64,000 bases of DNA from Cichorium intybus (GCA_023525715.1 CM042016.1:76438382-76502381), one strand, 5' to 3'; numbered from the stretch's first letter, positions 11,675 through 25,751 are shown. Made by a program: numbers and translations. The notes: generated from the letters alone by a model not told the origin.

Positions 11675-14439
11675 GAAACAAGGAAAAGGAAAAGGGGAGT
11701 CGAACACTTTGACATTTCTTGCATAATCTAAGGTGAATAAGTACGTATTAGTGTTATTGAATATGAATTGTATATATGTTTAATAAGTGGTAAAAGACTT
11801 GAGTTTTCTAACAATTGTTATGATTGGAATGTAATTGATAATTCCAATGCTAATAAGGAAAATAATGGAGTTATTTACAAGTATTTAAAGATATAGATAT
11901 GGGACAACATTTGGTAAATTTGGAATGGAATTAGTTAATGTTTAGAAAGAGTTCATGTATGTTTTGATAAAAAAATATATGTGTTTAGTGGTATAGTATA
12001 TACTAACCTTTTAATAAATCAATAGAGGTTGAAGGATGTTGAAGGGAGTGGAGTCAAGAGCTAGTGGATTATTGTAGCTAGACATACCTAGCTACCGAGG
12101 TGAGTACATGAGGACTTTTCTGGGTACATAGCAGCAAGTTTTGTTTTTATGCAAATTGTTTAATGATTAATAGTTTGACAAATGATTTTCATAAGTTATG
12201 TTAAATGTTTCATGAATAATGGTTTTTTAAGTGATTTCTAAAGCTTGAATGATTAAGTATTGATTTATGTTTACCGATTGAAATGGTTTGCAAATGATTC
12301 TAAAGTTTAATGTTTTAAAAGTTGTTTTATGCAAAGGTCGGAATGATTTCAATATGATTTAAGAATGTTTATGATCGAGGCCAACATGTAATGAATTGAT
12401 GATAGTAAAAAATTGGAATATGAATTAAATGTAAGAAATGTGAGAGATGTCTGGACAAGGACCTTACCCGTAAGAAGGGGGGTCAACAGACACTAGTGGG
12501 ATGGTACCTCCCGTCGCGAAGTAGTTGTCTTCAGCACGCCCTTATGGATAGATTTGTTCTATTCCATGAAGGGAAAGGGAACTAGCACGCCCTCACGCAT
12601 AGATTGGTTCTATTCCGGGGAGGGAAAGGGATACGGGGAACCCGTATAAAGCCATACAATAAGAAATTAATCGTGAATTACAATTGGCCTATGTTTTGAT
12701 AAGAAAGGATTCAATTTATGTTTGCTTATGCTAAAGTGGAAAACCTAACGTTTTTGTGATAAAGTAATGAGTTATGTTTTACTGTTATAGCAGCGAACTT
12801 TTGTTTTGATGATAAGTAATGACTTTATGCTTTTGATGATTAAACAATGATTCTAAGATTTTATAATGAAGTATTGATCTATAATTTGATATTTTGACAA
12901 TAAAGTGGATTTTGCAGGTTATGAAAAGAAAGGAAAGTTTTCTTGGTTTTCTTATAGTTAATGATATTAAAATTGGTTTAAACTTGTTGGGTCTAAAACC
13001 CATGTATCTCACGAGACTTTTGTCTTACGTATGTTTGTTTTAAAATGCTATGTACTCAGGAACAGGATGTCTAGCATTGGATTAAAGGAGTGAAGAACTT
13101 AGAAGCTTATATATGGATGGTAGATAGAAAAGATGATCAAGAAGATAAAGTTAATCCAAGTGCGGTATAGTTTGTCATGTAATTGAGAGATGTTTTATTA
13201 TGGTTTAGAATTCCCTTGTAGTTGTACAATAAAATTTTGTTATGTCCCGTATTGTTTTTGAGTTGTTTTATTTAGTCGGGTCAGTATGGAATTGTCCATA
13301 TTGCCCAAAGGTCATGCCGAATTTTCGGTAGAAATGTTAGTTTAATACGGGACATAACTTTGAGTTGTTAAAGGCTTTACTATGGTTGTTTTGATATGAG
13401 TTTGTAACCCCCAATGTTGTCTAAATATCTTTTTACGTAATTGTTTTTATTGGGACTGTCACACTCCCAAACCGTAATGGCGGAATAGTTCGAGAGTGGA
13501 TGACTTCATGAACAATATCATAACAAAGTTGAATAATAGTGATTCCAAGCAATTCAACCATCATTAAGTAATTGCAAATGTTACATCGTTTAAAAGTTTT
13601 CATGTTTCAAATACAATTACAATGATATCAAAATAAACAAAAATGACGTTGTAACATCCCTTCGAATAGCGCTGGAGGATTACTTTATCAATTTCCTGAG
13701 AATACAAGTAATTTGAAAAGTGTCAACAATTAAGTTGGTGAGTTCATAAGATTTTGCGTAAGAAATGTCCTTTGTTTGTAAGCGATAGTGTTGAAAACCA
13801 AGAAAATCCAATATTTTCTCATAAAAATGAACAAGTCTTTAAATTCCAAAGACTAAAATGTAATATGTAAAATTGTTGTGTAATTTCCTTAGAAATGTAT
13901 ATTTCCACGTAAACAATTTATAAAAATTATTAAGTTGATTATTTTCCCATGTGAAATTCCCTATAACCATATTGTGACTAGTTGGCCTGCTGCGACGTTC
14001 TTCAGGCGTCGGAATGTTAGACATTTGGACACCTCAGACCTGCCGGTCAAGCTGTAGCTAGCAGCTCAGGTGCGGGGTTGTCATGCCCCGTATAGATCTA
14101 TACTCAAATATCGCGCTCTCTTACCGAGACTCTGATAAAAGTTCAGGACTTATAGTAGGTACTTATAAAAGTACTGTGAAGATTCATCTCACAAAAATGT
14201 ATGTATTCCAATCAACTTGTTTACATAAAATTTTTATAAAAAAACTCTTGTAATCATCCATTATCATTTTTTTCCATGATAATATAGTATTGTTTAATAA
14301 TTATATAATTTTATATAATCATTTTTGTCATGTCCAAACGTCATAATAACCTTGTGTTCATAAACTATTCCAATAATAGTCTATTTTTAGTATTTCGTCG
14401 TAATAATCATATTTTTGTGAATAATAACGAAGTAACTTA
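11675..14439 (+). repeat. Array unit 5
   Basis: Sister of unit 4 by shared variants. It carries private changes: a small deletion at about 14132 (ctctgataaaag where others have ctctggttataaaag) and a C-to-G change at about 12496 that breaks one base pair of the conserved LTR hairpin. Confidence 0.92.
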
Positions 14440-17207
14440 GAAACAAGGAAAAGGAAAAGGGGAGTTGAACACTTAGACATTTCTTGCATAATCTAAGGTG
14501 AATAAGTACGTATTAGTGTTACTGAATATGAATTGTATATATGTTTAATAAGTGGTTAAAGACTTGAGTTTTCTGACAATTGTTATGATTGGAATATAAT
14601 TGATAATTCCAATGTTAATAAGGAAAATAATGGAGGTATTTACAAGTATTTAAAGATATAGATATGGGACAACATTTGGTAAATTTGGAATGGAATTAGT
14701 TAATGTTTAGAAAGAGTTCATGTGTGTTTTGATAAAAAAAATATATGTGTTTAGTGGTATAGTATATACTAACCTTTTAATAAATCAATAGAGGTTGAAG
14801 GATGTTGAAGGGAGTGGAGTCAAGAGCTAGTGGATTATTGTAGCTAGACATACCTAGCTACCGAGGTGAGTACATGAGGACTTTTCTGGGTACATAGCAG
14901 CAAGTTTTGTTTTTATGCAAATTGTTTAATGATTAATAGTTTGACAAATGATTTTCAAAAGTTATGTTAAATGTTTCATGAATAATGGTTTTTGAAGTGA
15001 TTTTTAAAGCTTGAATGATTAAGTATTGATTTATTTTTACCGATTGAAATGGTTTGTAAATGATTCTAAAGTTTAATGTTTTAAAAGTTGTTTTATGCAA
15101 AGGTCGGAATGATTTCAATATGATTTAAGAATGTTTATGATCGAGGCCAACATGTAATGAATTGATGATAGTAAAAAATTGGAATATGAATTAAATGTAA
15201 TAAATGTGAGAGATGTCCGGACAAGGACCTTACCCGTAAGAAGGGGGGTCAACAGACACTACTGGGATGGTACCTCCCGTCGCGAAGTAGTTGTCTTCAG
15301 CACGCCATTATGGATAGATTTGTTCTATTCCATGCAGGGAAAAGGAACTAGCACGCCCTCACGCATAGATTGGTTCTATTCCGGGGAGGGAAAGGGATAC
15401 GGGGAACCCGTATAAAGCCAAACAATAAGAAATTAATCGTGAATTACAATTGGCCTATGTTTTGATAAGAAAGGATTCAATTTATGTTTGCTTATGCTAA
15501 AGTGGAAAACCTAACGTTTTTGTGATAAAGTAATGAGTTATGTTTTATTGTTATAGCAGCGAACTTTTGTTTTGATGATAAGTAATGACTTTATGCTTTT
15601 GATGATTAAACAATGATTCTAAGATTTTATAATGAAGTATTGATCTATAATTTGATATTTTGACAATAAAGTGGATTTTGCAGGTTATGAAAAGAAAGGA
15701 AATTTTTCTTGGTTTTCTTATAGTTAATGATATTAAAATTGGTTTAAACTTGTTGGGTCTAAAACCCATGTATCTCACGAGACTTTTGTCTTACGTATGT
15801 TTGTTTTAAAATGCTATGTACTCAGGAACAGGATGTCTAGCATTGGATTAAAGGAGTGACGAACTTAGAAGCTTATATATGGATGGTAGATAGAAAAGAT
15901 GATCAAGAAGATAAAGTTAATCCAAGTGCGGTATAGTTTCTCATGTAATTGAGAGATGTTTTATTATGGTTTAGAATTCCCTTGTAGTTGTACAATAAAA
16001 TTTTGTTATGTCCCGTATTGTTTTTGAGTTGTTTTATTTAGTCGGGTCAGTATGGAATTGTCCATATTGCCCAAAGGTCATGCCGAATTTTCGGTAGAAA
16101 TGTTAGTTTAATACGGGACATAACTTTGAGTTGTTAAAGGCTTTACTATGGTTGTTTTGATATGAGTTTGTAACCCCCAATGTTGTCTAAATATCTTTTT
16201 ACGTAATTGTTTTATTGGGACTGTCACACTCCCAAACCGTAATGGCGGAATAGTTCGAGAGTGGATGACTTCATGAACAATATCATAACAAAGTTGAATA
16301 ATAGTGATTCCAAGCAATTCAACCATCATTAAGTAATTGCAAATGTTACATCGTTTAAAAGTTTTCATGTTTCAAATACAATTACATTGATATCAAAATA
16401 AACAAAAATGACGTCGTAACATCCCTTCGAATAGCGCTGGAGGATTACTTTATCAATTTCCTGAGAATACAAGTAATTTGAAAAGTGTCAACAATTAAGT
16501 TGGTGAGTTCATAAGATTTTGCGTAAGAAATGTCCTTTGTTTGTAAGTGATAGTGTTGAAAACCAAGAAAATCCAATATTTTCTCATAAAAATGAACAAG
16601 TCTTTAAATTCCAAAGACTAAAATGTAATATGTAGAATTGTAGTGTAATTTCCTTAGAAATGTATATTTCCACGTAAACAATTTATAAAAATTATTAAGT
16701 TGATTATTTTCCCATGTGAGATTCCCTATAACCATACTGTGACTAGTTGGCCTGCTGCGACGTTCTTCAGGCGTCAGAATGTTAGACATTTGGACACCTC
16801 AGACCTGCCGGTCAAGCTGTAGCTAGCAACTCAGGTGCGGGGTTGTCAAGCCCCGTATAGATCTATACTCAAATATCGCGCTCTCTTACCGAGACTCTGG
16901 TTATAAAAGTTCCGGACTTATAGTAGGTACTTATAAAAGTACTGTGAAGATTCATCTCACAAAAATATATGTATTCCAATCAACTTGTTTACGTAAAATT
17001 TGTATAAAGAAACTCTTGTAATCATCCATTATCATTTTTTTCCATGATAATATAGTATTATGTAATAATTATATAATTTTATATAATTATTTTTGTCATG
17101 TTCAAACGTCATAATAACCTTGTGTTCATAAACTATTCCAATAATAGTCTATTTTTAGTATTTCGTCGTAATAATGATATTTTTGTGAATAATAACGAAG
17201 TAACTTA
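14440..17207 (+). repeat. Array unit 6
   Basis: A separate subtype with private changes, for example atgcaggga near 15332 and a one-base-shorter T run near 16212. The LTR-B target duplication is gggac. Confidence 0.92.
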
Positions 17208-19920
17208 GAAACAAGGAAAAGGAAAAGGGGAGTCGAACACTTAGACATTTCTTGCATAATCTAAGGTGAATAAGTACGTATTAGTGTTATTGAATATGAA
17301 TTGTATATATGCTTAATAAGTGGTTAAAGACTTGAGTTTTCTAACAATTGTTATGATTGGAATATAATTGATAATTCCAATGCTAATAAGAAAAATAATG
17401 GAGTTATTTACAAGTATTTAAAGATATAGATATGGGACAACATTTGGTAAATTTGGAATGGAATTAGTTAACGTTTAGAAAGAGTTCATGTATATTTTGA
17501 TAAAAAAATATGTGTTTAGTGGTATAGTATATACTAACCTTTTAATAAATCAATAGAGGTTGAAGGATGTTGAAGGGAGTGGAGTCAAGAGCTAGTGGAT
17601 TATTGTAGCTAGACATACCTAGGTACCGAGGTGAGTACATGAGGACTTTTCTGGGTACATAGCAGCAAGTTTTGTTTTTATGCAAATTGTTTAATGATTA
17701 ATAGTTTGACAAATGATTTTCAAAAGTTATGTTAAATGTTTCATGAATAATGGTTTTTGAAGTGATTTTTAAAGCTTGAATGATTAAGTATTGATTTATG
17801 TTTACCGATTGAAATGGGTTGCAAATGATTCTAAAGTTTAATGTTTTAAAAGTTGTTTTATGCAAAGGTCGGAATGATTTCTATATGATATAAGAATGTT
17901 TATGATCGAGGCCAACATGTAATGAATTGATGATAGTAAAAAATTGGAATATGAATTAAATGTAAGAAATGTGAGAGATGTCTGGACAAGGACCTTACCC
18001 GCAAGAAGGGGGGTCAACAGACACTACTGGGATGGTACCTCCCTTCGCGAAGTAGTTGTCTTCAGCACACCCTTATGGATAGATTTTTTCTATTCCATGA
18101 AGGGAAAGGGAACTAGCACGCCCTCACGCATAGATTGGTTCTATTCCGGGGAGGGAAAGGGATACGGGGAACCCGTATAAAGCCAAACAATAAGAAATTA
18201 ATCGTGAATTACAATTGGCCTATGTTTTGAAAAGAAAGGATTCAATTTATGTTTGCTTATGCTAAAGTGGAAAACCTAACGTTTTTGTGATAAAGTAATG
18301 AGTTATGTTTTATTGTTATAGCAGCGAACTTTTGTTTTGATGATAAGTAATGACTTTATGCTTTTGATGATTAAACAATGATTCTAAGATTTTATAATGA
18401 AGTATTGATCTATAATTTGATATTTTGACAATAAAGTGGATTTTGCAGGTTATGAAAAGAAATGAAAGTTTTCTTGGTTTTCTTATAGTTAATGATATTA
18501 AAATTGGTTTAAACTTGTTGGGTCTAAAACCCATGTATCTCACGAGACTTTTGTCTTACGTATGTTTGTTTTAAAATGCTATGTACTCAGGAACAGGATG
18601 TCTAGCATTGGATTAAAGGAGTGAAGAACTTAGAAGCTTATATATGGATGGTAGATAGAAAAGATGATCAAGAAGATAAAGTTAATCCAAGTGCGGTATA
18701 GTTTGTCATGTAATTGAGAGATGTTTTATTATGGTTTAGAATTCCCTTGTAGTTGTACAATAAAATTTTGTTATGTCCCGTATTGTTTTTGAGTTGTTTT
18801 ATTTAGTCGGGTCAGTATGGAATTGTCCATATTGCCCAAAGGTCATGCCGAATTTTCGGTAGAAATGTTAGTTTAATACGGGACATAACTTTGAGTTGTT
18901 AAAGGCTTTACTATGGTTGTTTTTATTGGGGCTGTCACACTCCCAAACCGTAATGGCGGAATAGTTCGAGAGTGGATGACTTCATGAACAATACCATAAC
19001 AAAGTTGAATAATAGTGATTCCAAGCAATTCAACCATCATTAAGTAATTGCAAATGTTACATTGTTTAAAAGTTTTCATGTTTCAAATACAATTACAATG
19101 ATATCAAAATAAACAAAAATGACGTCGTAACGTCCATTCGAATAGCGCTGGAGGATTACTTTATCAATTTCCTGAGAATACAAGTAATTTGAAAAGTGTC
19201 AACAATTAAGTTGGTGAGTTCTTAAGATTTTGCGTAAGAAATGTCCTTTGTTTGTAATTCGATAGTGTTGAAAACCAAGAAAATCCAATATTTTCTCATA
19301 AAAATGAACAAGTCTTTAAATTCCAAAGACTAAAATGTAATATGTAAAATTGTAGTGTAATTTCCTTAGAAATATATATTTCCACGTAAACAATTTATAA
19401 AAATTATTAAGTTGATTATTTTCCTATGTGAGATTCCATATAACCATACTGTGACTAGTTGGCCTGCTGCAACATTCTTCAGGCGTCGGAATGTTAGACA
19501 TTTGGACACCTCAGACCTGCCGGTCAAGCTGTAGCTAGCAGCTCAGGCGCGGGGTTGTCAAGCCCCGTATAGATCTATACTCAAATATCGCGCTCTCTTA
19601 CCGAGACTCTGGTTATAAAAGTTCAGGACTTATAGTAGGTACTTATAAAAGTACTGTGAAGATTCATCTCACAAAAATATATGTATTCCAATCAACTTGT
19701 TTACGTAAAATTTGTATAAAGAAACTCTTGTAATCATCCATTATCATTTTTTTTCCATGATAATATAGTATTGTTTAATAATTATATAATTTTATATAAT
19801 TATTTTTGTCATGTTCAAACGTCATAATAACCTTGTGTTCATAAACTATTTCAATAATAGTCTATTTTTAGTATTTCGTCGTAATAATCATATTTTTGTG
19901 AATAATAACGAAGTAACTTA
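17208..19920 (+). repeat. Array unit 7 (last, most diverged, with a ~52-bp deletion)
   Basis: This is the founder-position unit, contiguous with the rest of LTR-B. Near 18921 it lacks about 52 bp of LTR-A just before the LTR-B insertion point, and its target duplication has mutated to ggggc. Lower similarity at an array edge is expected where unequal exchange no longer homogenises copies. Confidence 0.92.
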
Positions 19921-21689
19921 TTCAAAACATTATAAATATCATCTTTTGAGGTATTTCTCACAAAAATGGTGTAATAACTTGATTATAACCATTTTTGCTA
20001 GAAAATAGTGCTTTTATTTATAAAAACGTAGTTTTTACTAGTTTTCGTTTTTATAACGTTTTTATCCAAGATCTAGTATTTTTGTACACTTTATTTGTAG
20101 TTTTGTAACTTTTACACAACTTAATATGTCAAAGTATTCATAATACATGGATCTATTTATATTTTATGCCAAGTTCATCTTTACACAATTTCTAGTTTTC
20201 ATCTTTATAACATTTTTGTCCAAGAACTAACATTTTTACACACTTTATTTATAGTTTGGAAACTTTTACACTAACATTATATATCATTATGATCATCATA
20301 CATGGCAATATCCATAAATCGTATCAAGAGCATTTTTACACAACAACTAGTTTTATAAATTTGTGTAAATCATTATTTATAGCATTTTAACACATATGAA
20401 CTTGAATAAAACAATATTTATAGTAATTAAAGTTGTATTCTCCCCCAAAAAGGTTAGAAAATATGAAAATGAGGGGTATGAACTCACCCTTGTAGCGTGC
20501 TTGGCTTAATAACTAAGTATTTCTCAGAAGATCGGTGGTAGGATTGAAGATCGGTGGTAGGATTGAAGATCCAAGCCTTGGAGCTCGGAGAACCCTTGGA
20601 AAATGCTATTACCCAATGGTTTTTCATAGATGTTAGTGTGTGTAAATGGTGTAAAACTTATGTTATATAGATTATAATCAAAAGATGAAAGAGTCTTACC
20701 ACTTAGATTTGCAAAATGAACTTGGAATTGAAGCTTGAGGAAGATGATGATGGTGGCGGTTTTGGAAGAGAAGAAGAGAGGGAGAGGGCCGTGAGTTTGA
20801 GGGAGAGAAGAGATGAAGATGTGTTGGTGATCTTTGTCTCAAATGGAGTATAATATTTGTTTAATGGATTTGAAATGGATTTCTTGTATTTAATTATTTC
20901 TAGCCACTACTTTGTCTAGATTGTGAATAGTAGCTATGGATTGTCTTGGAATGTTGTTTCCAGCCGATGGGGGTGGGGTAGGGGGTGGGGTGGTGTGGTT
21001 TTTAAATAAATAGCATCATACTTGTATAAAATGTGTGATTTTTATAAAATCGTAAGCCGTTTTAGTGAAATTTTATGCGTTTTTGACGAAACGAAGTTCT
21101 AAATAATTATTTTGTATAAAAACATTGTCAAACATTTATTTTGATTGAATTATAACTCGTTGGATGTTGAAATACGCGTTTAAGCGCAGTATTCTTCCGA
21201 TTTCGCGATTTTTGACGTTTTACCGGAAATTGCATTTAGCTTTGAAATTAAATACTAGATATTATTACGTTACTTATCATATGAATTGTTATTTCATATT
21301 TGATGTTTAAGGCATCACATTTTGTATTGTGAGTCCAAACCCTGTGTACATTTATCCGTTCACAGCGGTTTAATCGTTGTAACTTTCATACGAACTTCGT
21401 TTTCGACGTTCTATATATCCACAGGTTCGTATTTACGAGTAGATCGTTTTATGAATATTATTATTCTCAAAATAATAATTGTACGATTATCGAATTTTTA
21501 CGCTACAGTAATTTACTGTCCGCATTTTCGACGTTAGATCGATAATTGTTTTGAATTAGCGCACGTAGTATTATAATATTCAATAATACATCGTAATATC
21601 CTGGAAAGATTACTTTTCAAAATATGGATTAACGTACGCTTCGTTTGACTACAGTTGACTTTCGTTGACCAAAATTTACAATTGTCACA
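18933..21689 (-). mobile_element. LTR of Gypsy family B inserted in LTR-A
   Basis: A 2757-bp LTR in reverse orientation, tgt...aca at both ends (minus-strand start tgtgacaattg at 21689, end near cggtttgggagtgtgaca at 18933). The duplicated target reads ggggc at 18928-18932 (mutated; gggac in units 4-6) and gggac at 21690-21694. No internal region is attached, so it behaves as a solo LTR. Its left 988 bp are the part that was co-amplified in the array. A related LTR lies at 30229-32777. Confidence 0.88.
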
Positions 21690-21816
21690 GGGACCAAAAG
21701 TTTTAAACAATGTCTTATTGATTAAAAGAAAAGTTTTTAAAAGAACGAAATTTTTATTTATAGTGTTTTTATACATTAATACACCAAATAAGGTGTATGA
21801 AAGATGGGGTGTTACA
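21690..21816 (+). mobile_element. 3' end of the 5' LTR-A
   Basis: The remainder of LTR-A after the LTR-B insertion. It begins with the duplicated target gggac and ends gtgttaca, followed three bases later by the primer binding site. Confidence 0.85.
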
Positions 21817-21819
21817 ATT

Positions 21820-21834
21820 TGGTATCAGAGCCAT
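21820..21834 (+). promoter_or_regulatory. Primer binding site of Gypsy A
   Basis: tggtatcagagccat is complementary to the 3' end of initiator tRNA-Met, the usual primer of plant LTR retrotransposons. It lies three bases after the LTR end and fixes the element as plus-strand. Confidence 0.9.
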
Positions 21835-24800
21835 AGTTTAAGCGAATTAGGTGTCGAGACTCGAACCTAGGATTAAACTGTGTGAGGTTTAAATGAGACT
21901 ACAGACTTACAATAAGACTGTAAGCAAGAAAGTAAGGGTTGTGATAGGATGTATCGTAAGATAGGTTTGTGAACCTAAGATTCTAAGATAGGTTGTAGAC
22001 CTATGGGTTGGTTAAGATGATGAGTCTAAGATAAAACAAGAGTGATAAGGAGTTATAAGTTAACCTAAACCAGTTGACTAGGAGACCTAGTGGTGATACC
22101 AGAAACAAATATGTATAGGTGGTTATAATAATATGGGCCCGTACTATCATAACCACAGGATATATATTTGAGTTTGGTGGAATCATAAAGGAATCTTGGG
22201 AACCTGGTAATGGATTCCTGTAGGGAATATAGAAAAGAAGAAGGAAGGATTGCTTCCAATAAGATTGATTTATCTATTTAATAAAATCGAGTATAATTGA
22301 AGACATTAATGTACGATTAGAATTATTAAAGATAAGATTACAATTATGTATTATGGAGTTTGGAAAACTCAAAATGAGTCAATAAAGACGACTAAGATAC
22401 ACTATATAAATTAGTTATCATTATGAGGTATATGTATGAGAACAAAATGAAGTATGAGGGAAACCACTAAGAAAAGTACATCAATATGTAATATGTCAAC
22501 CAGATAGGAAAAATATGAACAAAAGAAACATAACTATGTTGTACAAATCTTGATAAGTTTGTGTAGCTAAGAAATCCGTTGTCTAACGGAAATGAATTAA
22601 GACTATGGAATAAAGATTAAAGTCGTGTCATTACAATGACCGAAGTAAAGAAAGATTGAAAAATATGATTACATATATGAATAAAACTCATATGCGAAAG
22701 AAGAATGAAAACAATTAACTGGGAAAAGTAAAAGGAAATGAGCTGGATCTTGTAATTGGAGACAAATCCAATGGTTGTATGAAAGGGTAAAGAAGAAATA
22801 TTGAGAAGTAGCATGATGTGTCTTCCATGGACAACCAGGGGATTTAAGTATGTGTACTAAAAGCTGTGATCAAATATGTTATTATAAAATGAAAGTAGAA
22901 TACTTAACTAAGTATTAGATAAGGAATCAAAGACATAAATGAAAATAAAAATAAGAAAAAAAAAATAAAATTAAGAAATGTGAAGTCGTGACTTCCAAAC
23001 TCGAAGGAAATATGACAAGTGAAGGCATCTAACGACTTGAGAAAATTGTCAAGTCATGAGTATAATGCTATAATGAATTATATAACAAAGTAAGTTATCT
23101 GAATGGAAAAGAAATGAAAAGTGTCAAAGTGTAAAAGATTATGATGTCTAAATATTTTTCCTTATTATAATGCGACTATAAGAACATGAAATGAGGAAAA
23201 ATTGATAATATTTGTCAAATCTTGATTAAAGATTTAAATTGGAAATTGAAGATCACGAAGCGAGACGTAGTATGTTGAAGTTCATTCTTTTTATCGTGTT
23301 AAAAATGATAATTGGATTTTGAGGATCAAGAAGGAAATTGACATATGTGAAGATTTCACAACAAGTTAAAGTAATGAAGGTATGTCATTCTTTCCATGTA
23401 GTATTTTGGGACAAGGAAGTTGTCATAAACTGTTAGTTCTACAACTTTATACTAGCAGCTAATGGTCATTGTTGGCGGGTGTATATTATGTTGTTAAGGT
23501 ATAATGACATGTATACTTAATAGTTGAAGACAACTGTCCAAGATGTAAGTTGTTAATTCACAACTTATGAAGCAATTTATGAGAGCATGTTATGATCATT
23601 TTTGGGTTAGTGAGATTGTTTTGTTCGTAAGCAAGAACTAACACCGGGATGAAGATAACTTGTAAGGGTCTTCATGAACTGTGATGAAGTTAACAATTTC
23701 TCACCATATAATTATCTTAAAGATGATGCAGCAATTGACAAGATGGTTTATACGTATAATGGTGAACAACACGGTAATCTGGTTGCATCGAATGGAGGGA
23801 TGGAAAGTAATAGTATGATAAAATATATAGTTGTTATGAGGAATCAGTAGGTGAAAGTAAATCTATAGATTCTAGAGATTGTTATGAGTATTATTATGTA
23901 GAAATCATATAAGAACTTGGACCTTAAAAGAAAATGATCTCCATTTCTTTTAAGGGGTAGATGGAAAGACTTGGATGTTTGGTCTTTTGATGACTGTATT
24001 GATAGAATGATGCAAGTATAAGTCTTAAGACATGATGAAGTAATTTTAGCAAAGAACTCAAGAGTTGTCTAAGGATATTGTATGATACTTGAGGGGTAGT
24101 CCTCAGTAAGGAATTTGTACCAAGAGTTAGAATTTCAATGTTGGGATAAATTGTTGCAAAAAGACAATTTATAGTGATTGGATTGTGGTACATGTGAACT
24201 GAAAATAAATAGATGAATCCCTAATCATCTATAATAGTATCAATGTGGCATTGGTGGAAGCATAGTGATCGGATCGATTGGTCAGTGAGATTTAGAACTC
24301 AGTGAGACTCAAGACTAAATAGATAAATGATGGAAAATGTCTAGTTGACAAGTGTATGCAGGTGCATTATTATTTATGGGATGTCCAATTATAGAGTCAA
24401 GTTGATTAAGATGGTAGGATTAGTTAATAAATAAATTAATCAATATGAAATATTATAAAAGAAAGAAAGGCTTACTGGAAGTTAAGTATGACCATTAAAG
24501 TAGAATGTTATTTTGGATAATCAGGCAAAACTTTGTTACGTGAATACAAGTACACTCGATCATTGAAACACAAGAATTTTAAAGAATGAAATATGGTTGA
24601 GTGATAAGTAATTAGGAGAGAGTAATCAAAACACATGTTGACTTTGAAAAGTCAAAGTTATTATGAAATGTGATTAAGGAAGTAATCTAGGTTTCGAATG
24701 GAATATATTTTAGTGATTATGAGCTAGGCAAAAGAATCAAGATAAATAAGGTTGAATGATATCAAAAGGGATGATTATAACAAGGATTGCATAAGGCAAT

Positions 24801-24912
24801 GGGAATATGGAGCAAGAATTTGGTTGAGGACTTGGTCACAATGTAAGTTAAAGTGGAACTATGTAGTTGCAAGTTAATTCCCTTTACATGTAATGATTCC
24901 GAGGACGGAATC
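21835..24912 (+). other. Decayed interior of Gypsy A; no recognisable domains
   Basis: About 3.1 kb of purine-rich sequence where gag-pol should be (normally about 5 kb). The start after the primer site (agtttaagcgaattaggtgtc) parallels the start of the Gypsy D interior. The end (attccgaggacggaatcc) parallels the chromovirus pol-to-PPT region. I could not read gag zinc knuckle, protease, RT, RNase H or integrase motifs in any frame. Open frames are all under 90 codons. Confidence 0.6.
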
Positions 24913-24931
24913 CTTTTAAGGGGTAGATAAT
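24913..24931 (+). promoter_or_regulatory. Polypurine tract of Gypsy A
   Basis: ttttaaggggtagataat lies immediately before the 3' LTR start. It is the expected priming site for plus-strand DNA synthesis. Confidence 0.75.
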
Positions 24932-25221
24932 TGTGACAACCTAAATTTTAATATATGAAATAAGGACTTTAAGTCAAGTATCTTGATGCTAAGAGGTTTG
25001 ATGTCCAAACAAGTTAAATGTATGTAGAATGGCAAAATGTTGTAAAAAAGGGGTAAATTGGTCTTTTGAACCTATGAAGGACCAATTGTGTAATAATATT
25101 GTGTGTTTATGGCAAAAGTGTAAGAAATGAAAATCTTAAATGATATGTTAAGAGTTTTGGACCAAAAGTGAACAAAACTAGATTAAAAGGACCAAATTGT
25201 CATTTAGGTAAAGTGTGGAGG

Positions 25222-25228
25222 TATAAAT
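25222..25228 (+). promoter_or_regulatory. TATA box of LTR-A
   Basis: tataaat followed about 30-60 bp later by a purine-rich leader. A splice-donor-like aaggtaaga (25371-25378) lies 150 bp downstream. The position matches TATA boxes in LTR-C and LTR-D. Confidence 0.55.
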
Positions 25229-25751
25229 TGAGAGAGGCTTCTAGTACACTCCATTTTGAGTCGTGAATTATCTTCAGCAGAGAAAGAGAGGTCGAGACTT
25301 GAAGAGCTCTGAAGGATTAGAGCAGAAATCGAAGAAATCAAGATAGAAGATGTGATTTCCAAGTCATCCAAGGTAAGAATTCCATCTTTGCAAGCTATTT
25401 AATCCATTTTGGGTTAGTTTGAATGGATGAAATCGAAATTCAGAAGTGTGTGAGGTTTGTTTTAAGTTTCTAACCCTTGAATCATGCTCTAAACATCATT
25501 AGAACTCGATTCCACCTTTGGAGACAAATAGAAGCAAAAGGAATTGAGACTTTTGTTCAAAAAACCCTAGAATTTGGGTTTGTGAAGATTGATTTGATTC
25601 TAGTGTTTATGGAGTAATAAGTGTTGTTTAGGAGACTTAGAAATACTCTAAATATAATGTTTTAACATTGCATTGAACCGGATTTGAGCTGGAACCATGC
25701 AGATTTAAGGTTAAAAGTTGTGCAGGAAAATAAAGAAGGTCTGTAGGTGAA

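Larger units (their letters stand above)
1..19920 (+). repeat. 2.77-kb tandem array: chimeric LTR-A/LTR-B satellite
   Basis: Seven full head-to-tail units and one partial unit are present. Measured junction to junction, the units are 2769, 2770, 2769, 2767, 2765, 2768 and 2713 bp. Each holds about 1.79 kb of LTR-A (+), starting at gaaacaagg, then about 975 bp from the terminal part of an LTR-B inserted in reverse (tgtcacactcc to gaagtaactta). The unit junction joins LTR-B to LTR-A over a shared 'ta'. In its native setting LTR-B continues with ttcaaaac (19921) and LTR-A is preceded by caata (about 26035), so the junction is a real novel joint. The many short open frames inside recur in each unit but match nothing known and are not listed as genes. 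Confidence 0.95.

Noticed and set aside
1..19920. CRISPR-like or rDNA-like repeat array
   Set aside because: The 2.77-kb unit is made of LTR sequence. There are no short repeats with spacers, and no rRNA sequence.
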